Virus record (IMG/VR): IMGVR_UViG_3300037852_000181 | Coordinates: 1-35,341 of that record | Length of the DNA: 35,341 nt | Reading direction: 5' to 3' (one strand) | Source of the DNA: a virus | In this document: piece by piece, positions 31,551 to 35,341 of the stretch | How the letters are laid out: every line of letters begins with the position of its first letter | Position numbering within the stretch: position 1 is the first letter of the stretch | Translations under genes and position numbers: made by a program | The notes under the pieces: generated by a model | Told to the model about the DNA's origin: nothing | Databases searched by the model: none | What the model saw: the letters and a program-made list of their open reading frames with translations, nothing else

Positions 31551-34120
31551 TGCCCCAAATTGAGCTAGACGAGCTAGCAGGTGAAGACGGCGGTACTGAA
31601 TCGGCACGCCTTGCTAAGTTTTGGCATGATCAAATTGAGAAAATGGGCAAGGATAAGCGGTTCCTTCAGTTTATCAAACGCGGCCATAAGATTGAAGATC
31701 GTTATCGTGATGAACGCAACAAGGTTGATGAAGAGTCACGTCGACGATATAATTCACTTTGGTCTAACGTGGAAATTCTTAAACCAGCGATTTACGGGAA
31801 GACTCCAGTCCCGGTAGCGGAACGAAAATTTGGCGATAAGGATCCAATTGCACGGGGAGCCGCTCAAATTCTCGAACGTGCTCTCAGGAATGAGATAGAG
31901 ATTTGCGGCTTTCACGAAGCACTTTGTCAGGCAGTTGATGACTATTTGCTGCCGGGGCGAGGCGTTGTGTGGGTTCGATACGAGCCAGAATTTAGCGCGG
32001 GTGTCTCCCTCGTCGGTGAAAACTCCATAGACATGAAGGATTCTCAGGGCGAAATCAATCCTGAAGAGTTTGATAAGGAAGTTGAAGACGAGGACCCAAC
32101 AGAGGAAAAGCTTGAAGAAACCAATGATGAAATAGTTAGAGAGTCTACCCCTATTGACTACGTTCATTGGGAAGATTTCCTTATTTTTCCAGTTGGTGCC
32201 CGTACTTGGTCTGAAGTGGTAGCCATTGGTAAGCGCGTTTATATGACATTTACGCAAATGTCTGAGCGCTTTGGCAAGGATATTGCTAAGAAAATTCCAC
32301 TACAAAAGGACGAGCGCAAAAAGGAACGTTATGAAACTTCAGCTCTTGAGATTGAAATCAAGGGTGAAGTGTTTGAAATTTGGAATAAACAAGATAGGAC
32401 AGTTTATTGGGTAGCTGAAGGCTATAACTACCTGATGGATCGTAAGGACGATCCTTTGAACCTGGAACAATTCTTTCCAGTCCCTCGACCAATCATTGCT
32501 AATCAAACTACCAACACGCTGATTCCTGTTGGTGATTATATTCAATATCAAGATCAGGCTGCTCAAATTGACGAGCTGAGCCAACGTATAGCTATGCTTA
32601 CCCGCGCGTGTAAGGTCGCAGGTACTTATGCGTCGTCAGCTAAGGGTGTTTCGCGCCTTCTTAATGAGTCGGTTGAGAATGAGTTGATTCCTGTTGATGA
32701 TTGGGCCGCTTTTGCTGAAGGTGGTGGTATCGCTGGCATGATTTCATTCCTTCCCTTGAAGGAAATCATGGGCGTGCTGCAAGAGCTCGGTTCACTCAAG
32801 GATAAACAAATTGAAGAAATGGATCGACTTACTGGAATCAATGATCTTATGCGCGGCACCACTGACGCGCGTGAAACTTTGGGCGGTCAACGTCTTAAGT
32901 CAAACTACACTGGGACCAGACTTACAGCTCGGCAAAATGAGATGGCTAGGTTTGCTCGTGATACTGTGCGTATTATGGCCGATATCATGTGTCAGCACTT
33001 TGCGCCGAAGAGCCTTGTTGAGGCTTCGGGTGCGATGTTTGAGGAAGGACTAGGGGTAGACATTCAAGCTGTGCAGGCTGCACAGCAAGCAATGCAGGCT
33101 CCTCCTCCCCCGCCTCAAGGTATGGCAGGAACACCGCCTCCGGGCGCACCTCCAGGACCACCGGGTGCAGCACCGGGGCCGCCCGGCGCTGGTCCACCCG
33201 GTATGCCTCCAAAGCCAATGGGTGCCCCACCCCCCGGAGCACCCCCAGGTCCAGGTGGCCCACCGCCCCCAGCGCCGGGCGGCAACGTAGTTCCGTTCCA
33301 GCCACGGGCTCCAATGCCTCCGGGTATGCCTACGCAGCCAGCGCCGCCCCAAGCCCCGCCTGTCGCCCCTGGCTTGCCTATGCCTCCTCCCCCTGATCCA
33401 ATGCAAATGGCCACTCAGCAGGCCATACAGCGCATTGATTCGGCCATAGAACTGCTCAGAAATGAGCGTTTGCGTGGATTTAGGGTGGATATTGAGGTCG
33501 ATTCCACGATTTTTGGTGATGCGGCTCAAGAAAAGGGGGATAGAACTGAATTTATTAAGGAAGTTACCTCATATTTGCAGAATTCGCTTGCTATGTCGGC
33601 TCAAGTTCCGGAAATCACGCCGCTTTTGGGCAAATTACTGCAATTTGGCGTGCGTGGGTTCCGTGTTGGTCGCGATCTTGAGTCTTCTATTGAGGAATTC
33701 TGTGATCAGGCAACGAAGATTGCGAAACAGAGGCAGGCTGAGGCTAAGGCACAGCCGAATCCAGAACAGATCAAGGCGCAGGCACAGGCTATGCAGGCCC
33801 AAGCCACTATGAAGTCTGCCGATGCGCGTGCGAAGTCAGATCAGGCCAAATCTCAGGCTGATATTCAGGGTGCACAGATTGAAGCCCATTCAAATCAAAT
33901 GGAGCAACAGTCTGAAATGGCCCGTCAGACTATGGAAGACCAGAGTCAGCAACGAAATGACCAAGCTGACATGGCCATGAAGCAGATGGACGTCAGAATG
34001 CGCGAGATGGAAATGGCTATGGAACAAATGCGCATGCATGCTGAAATGATGAAGCCCCCGCCAACTGTGGATAACGGTGGTTTAGGCAATGGGCCACCGC
34101 CGAAAAAAGGAGCGGCATGA
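31550..34120 (+). CDS. Portal protein with Pro-rich insertion (856 aa)
   Basis: The N-terminal 500 residues follow large podovirus-type (P22-like) portals: RYNSLWSNVEILKPAIYGKT, VDDYLLPGRGVVWVRYEP, DYVHWEDFLIFPVGARTWSE and DRLTGINDLMRGTTDARETL. Residues about 516-617 are a low-complexity Pro/Gly/Ala stretch (PPPP, PGAPPGPP runs). After it come a helical region (RIDSAIELLRNERLRGF) and a long Gln/Met-rich coiled coil to the end, like the P22 portal barrel. ATG 31550 overlaps the terminase stop; a TTG one codon earlier is less likely. Confidence 0.9.
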   Translation: MPQIELDELAGEDGGTESARLAKFWHDQIEKMGKDKRFLQFIKRGHKIEDRYRDERNKVDEESRRRYNSLWSNVEILKPAIYGKTPVPVAERKFGDKDPIARGAAQILERALRNEIEICGFHEALCQAVDDYLLPGRGVVWVRYEPEFSAGVSLVGENSIDMKDSQGEINPEEFDKEVEDEDPTEEKLEETNDEIVRESTPIDYVHWEDFLIFPVGARTWSEVVAIGKRVYMTFTQMSERFGKDIAKKIPLQKDERKKERYETSALEIEIKGEVFEIWNKQDRTVYWVAEGYNYLMDRKDDPLNLEQFFPVPRPIIANQTTNTLIPVGDYIQYQDQAAQIDELSQRIAMLTRACKVAGTYASSAKGVSRLLNESVENELIPVDDWAAFAEGGGIAGMISFLPLKEIMGVLQELGSLKDKQIEEMDRLTGINDLMRGTTDARETLGGQRLKSNYTGTRLTARQNEMARFARDTVRIMADIMCQHFAPKSLVEASGAMFEEGLGVDIQAVQAAQQAMQAPPPPPQGMAGTPPPGAPPGPPGAAPGPPGAGPPGMPPKPMGAPPPGAPPGPGGPPPPAPGGNVVPFQPRAPMPPGMPTQPAPPQAPPVAPGLPMPPPPDPMQMATQQAIQRIDSAIELLRNERLRGFRVDIEVDSTIFGDAAQEKGDRTEFIKEVTSYLQNSLAMSAQVPEITPLLGKLLQFGVRGFRVGRDLESSIEEFCDQATKIAKQRQAEAKAQPNPEQIKAQAQAMQAQATMKSADARAKSDQAKSQADIQGAQIEAHSNQMEQQSEMARQTMEDQSQQRNDQADMAMKQMDVRMREMEMAMEQMRMHAEMMKPPPTVDNGGLGNGPPPKKGAA

Positions 34121-34386
34121 TGGCTATAGTCCCAATTTTAAAACCTACTGCGGATATATCGGAATATATGAAGGGGAAAATCAAACAGGAACCACGTCTT
34201 GTTTTGCTATCCAATGAAAATCATATCATGACGATTGCTGATAACTCTAATTGGGGGAAAACAACAACTATCTCGACTGATGGTTTGCAATCGCTTAGTG
34301 ACAACTTTCAAGCGCAGACGGATATTATGGATGTCCGGTTTCAGCAGGCACTGGATACTTTATTTGGTAAAGGAAATGTAGTGTGA
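34117..34386 (+). CDS. Hypothetical protein in the head module (89 aa)
   Basis: A small alpha/beta protein (PRLVLLSNENHIMTIADNSN) with a C-terminal helix (SLSDNFQAQTDIMDVRFQQA). Not recognised. Its place between portal and the conserved 99-aa protein suggests a head or packaging role. ATGATG start overlapping the portal stop; the second ATG (34120) is also possible. Confidence 0.6.
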   Translation: MMAIVPILKPTADISEYMKGKIKQEPRLVLLSNENHIMTIADNSNWGKTTTISTDGLQSLSDNFQAQTDIMDVRFQQALDTLFGKGNVV

Positions 34387-34682
34387 CCGTATTTGTATAC
34401 AGGAACGGTGAACTTATTGACAAACGGTATGCCCCTTCAAAGGTAGAAGGCGAGCAGGCTGCGTATGTGATTAGCGACATAATGCCTGAGACCCGGCATA
34501 TGGCCGACGGCAAGACTTATACAAGTAAATCAGAATACAGGAAAGCTACTAAGGCAGCTGGCTGTATTGAAGTTGGTAATGAGACTGCAACGCTTCTTAA
34601 GCCGCGTAAACGGGTTGAACTTGATCGTGGTCAGCGCAGAGAAGACATTCAGCGCACGATCTATAATCTGAGGAACAAATGA
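34383..34682 (+). CDS. Conserved podovirus head-module protein, GTG start (99 aa)
   Basis: VFVYRNGELIDKRYAP, then AYVISDIMPETRHMADGKTY, SKSEYRKATKAAGCIEVGNE and a basic helix. This order (Y-R-N-G-x-L-x-x-K ... Y-V-I-S-D ... S-K-S-x-x-R ... G-C-x-E-x-G-N-E) is familiar from a small protein found between portal and scaffold in many podoviruses; function unknown. GTG overlaps the preceding stop by 3 nt. Confidence 0.7.
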   Translation: MTVFVYRNGELIDKRYAPSKVEGEQAAYVISDIMPETRHMADGKTYTSKSEYRKATKAAGCIEVGNETATLLKPRKRVELDRGQRREDIQRTIYNLRNK

Positions 34683-34930
34683 GTAAACTACAGGACTTTA
34701 TACGTAAGAATGTAAAACTACCTGAAAATATGTACACTCGTGTTAAAGAAGATGGAGTACTGGTTGGGTATCATGATCTAGTTTTTTGGATGTCTGAAGA
34801 CTATGCATCTAGACTTATAGAGGATGGTTTTAGTGCAGTTTTGAAAGACATCCTTCAACATGATATTAAGTATTTAGAAGATAAACGTAAAAGCCTCCTA
34901 CCAAGCGGGCATAAGGAGTTCACATGTTAA
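34679..34930 (+). CDS. Hypothetical protein in the head module (83 aa)
   Basis: Alpha/beta: MSKLQDFIRKNVKLPENMYT, GVLVGYHDLVFWMSEDYASR, then an acidic/basic helix (IKYLEDKRKSL). Not recognised. Overlaps the gene before by ATGA and the scaffold-like gene by 7 nt. Confidence 0.6.
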   Translation: MSKLQDFIRKNVKLPENMYTRVKEDGVLVGYHDLVFWMSEDYASRLIEDGFSAVLKDILQHDIKYLEDKRKSLLPSGHKEFTC

Positions 34931-35341
34931 ATTCCCTGACTAAGCATTTTAATGATACCGTCTTTCGCGGCCCCGAAAATGAGGGCGGAACTGATGGCGG
35001 TGGTACTGAAGGCACTACTGTTCTTGATACTGACGTCGGCACTCCTGATGGTGGGGCTGATGCTGGTGATGGTGATGGTGGTGAAGGGGGCGGAGAACCG
35101 TCTAAACCGCTTACTGTTCGCGAGCAGCTTAAAAAGTCTATGGCAGAAGCGAGTGAAGACGCTGCCAATCAAACCAAGACTGCCAAAAAAGATCCTAAGA
35201 CTGGACGATTTTCGCAAGCGAAAGGGCAAGAAGCCCCCGCTGCTGTAACTCCAGCCCCAGTTACACCCACTATTGCTGCTCCTGACAGTCTGTCTAAGGA
35301 AGCAAAGGCTGAGTGGGATAAAACTCCACCGGTTGTTCAGC
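34924..35341 (+). CDS. Probable scaffold-type protein, N-terminal part (139+ aa, runs off the window)
   Basis: An Asp/Gly-rich acidic low-complexity start (EGGTDGGGTEGTTVLDTDVG, DAGDGDGGEGGGEP), then LTVREQLKKSMAEA and TPTIAAPDSLSKEAKAEWDK with T-P-P-V-V-Q at the edge. The P-x-S-L-S-K-E-x-K-x-x-W-D-K-x-P-P-x-V-Q segment is typical of a scaffold-like phage protein encoded between portal and major capsid. AAGGAG precedes the ATG. The C-terminus is outside the window, so the call is provisional. Confidence 0.65.
   Translation, partial: MLNSLTKHFNDTVFRGPENEGGTDGGGTEGTTVLDTDVGTPDGGADAGDGDGGEGGGEPSKPLTVREQLKKSMAEASEDAANQTKTAKKDPKTGRFSQAKGQEAPAAVTPAPVTPTIAAPDSLSKEAKAEWDKTPPVVQ

Noticed and set aside
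33050-33529. Several ORFs opposite the portal Pro-rich segment
   Set aside because: Low-complexity shadows of the CCN-rich portal insertion; no ribosome sites.

Overview
This window looks like part of a large double-stranded DNA tailed-phage genome. The right end carries a packaging and head-assembly block: terminase small-subunit-like protein, terminase large subunit, portal, and the start of a probable scaffold. Genes are short, tightly packed and often overlap at ATGA, GTGA or TAATG. Two lipoprotein lipoboxes, a Sec-type signal peptide and possible spanin-like proteins suggest a Gram-negative host. The host genus cannot be read from the sequence.

Layout. (1) 1-4.97 kb, minus strand: a broken-off gene at the edge, about 0.49 kb without genes, two GPH-motif proteins, a GNAT/Mom-like protein, a HiPIP-like Cys protein, a small ParB-fold protein, a Lys-rich winged-helix protein and an XRE-type HTH protein. 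(2) 4.97-17.3 kb, minus strand: a long operon-like run. It holds a DGQHR ParB-like protein, a VWA/metallopeptidase protein, a MoxR-type AAA+ ATPase and a probable DUF3150-like partner. These are followed by about 30 very small proteins, many of them single-pass membrane proteins, plus two lipoproteins, DoxX and a Gly-rich exported protein. Between gene blocks lie 21 copies of one structured intergenic element. (3) 17.3-18.9 kb: hypothetical phage genes. (4) 18.92-20.02 kb: about 1.1 kb of gene-free, hairpin-dense DNA. (5) 20.0-21.6 kb minus: five tandem GPH-motif genes. They are divergent from a three-gene plus-strand operon (21.68-22.49 kb) that contains one more family member. (6) 22.5-24.4 kb: gene-poor, with terminators, leader hairpins, a 22-bp palindrome and an H1-like DNA-binding protein. 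(7) 24.4-27.36 kb minus: nine more GPH-motif genes with two small interleaved ORFs. (8) 27.45-35.34 kb plus: small phage proteins, tRNA-Thr(UGU), a cold-shock protein, and the packaging/portal block.

Two features stand out. First, the ~50-nt element before 21 minus-strand genes folds on the minus strand into an outer helix around a hairpin. Where the hairpin loop is a recognisable tetraloop it is UNCG or GNRA type. The 3' strand of the outer helix can instead pair with GCUUC next to the Shine-Dalgarno. Compensatory changes across copies support the pairings. Second, 18 small proteins, most in two overlapping tandem arrays, share a C-terminal L-x-G-P-(H/Y)-x3-L-x-K-x4-R motif that I cannot assign to any known family.

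Many real genes here are under 60 codons (30 to 58 aa). They were identified from stop/start overlap, Shine-Dalgarno spacing and position relative to the repeated element.
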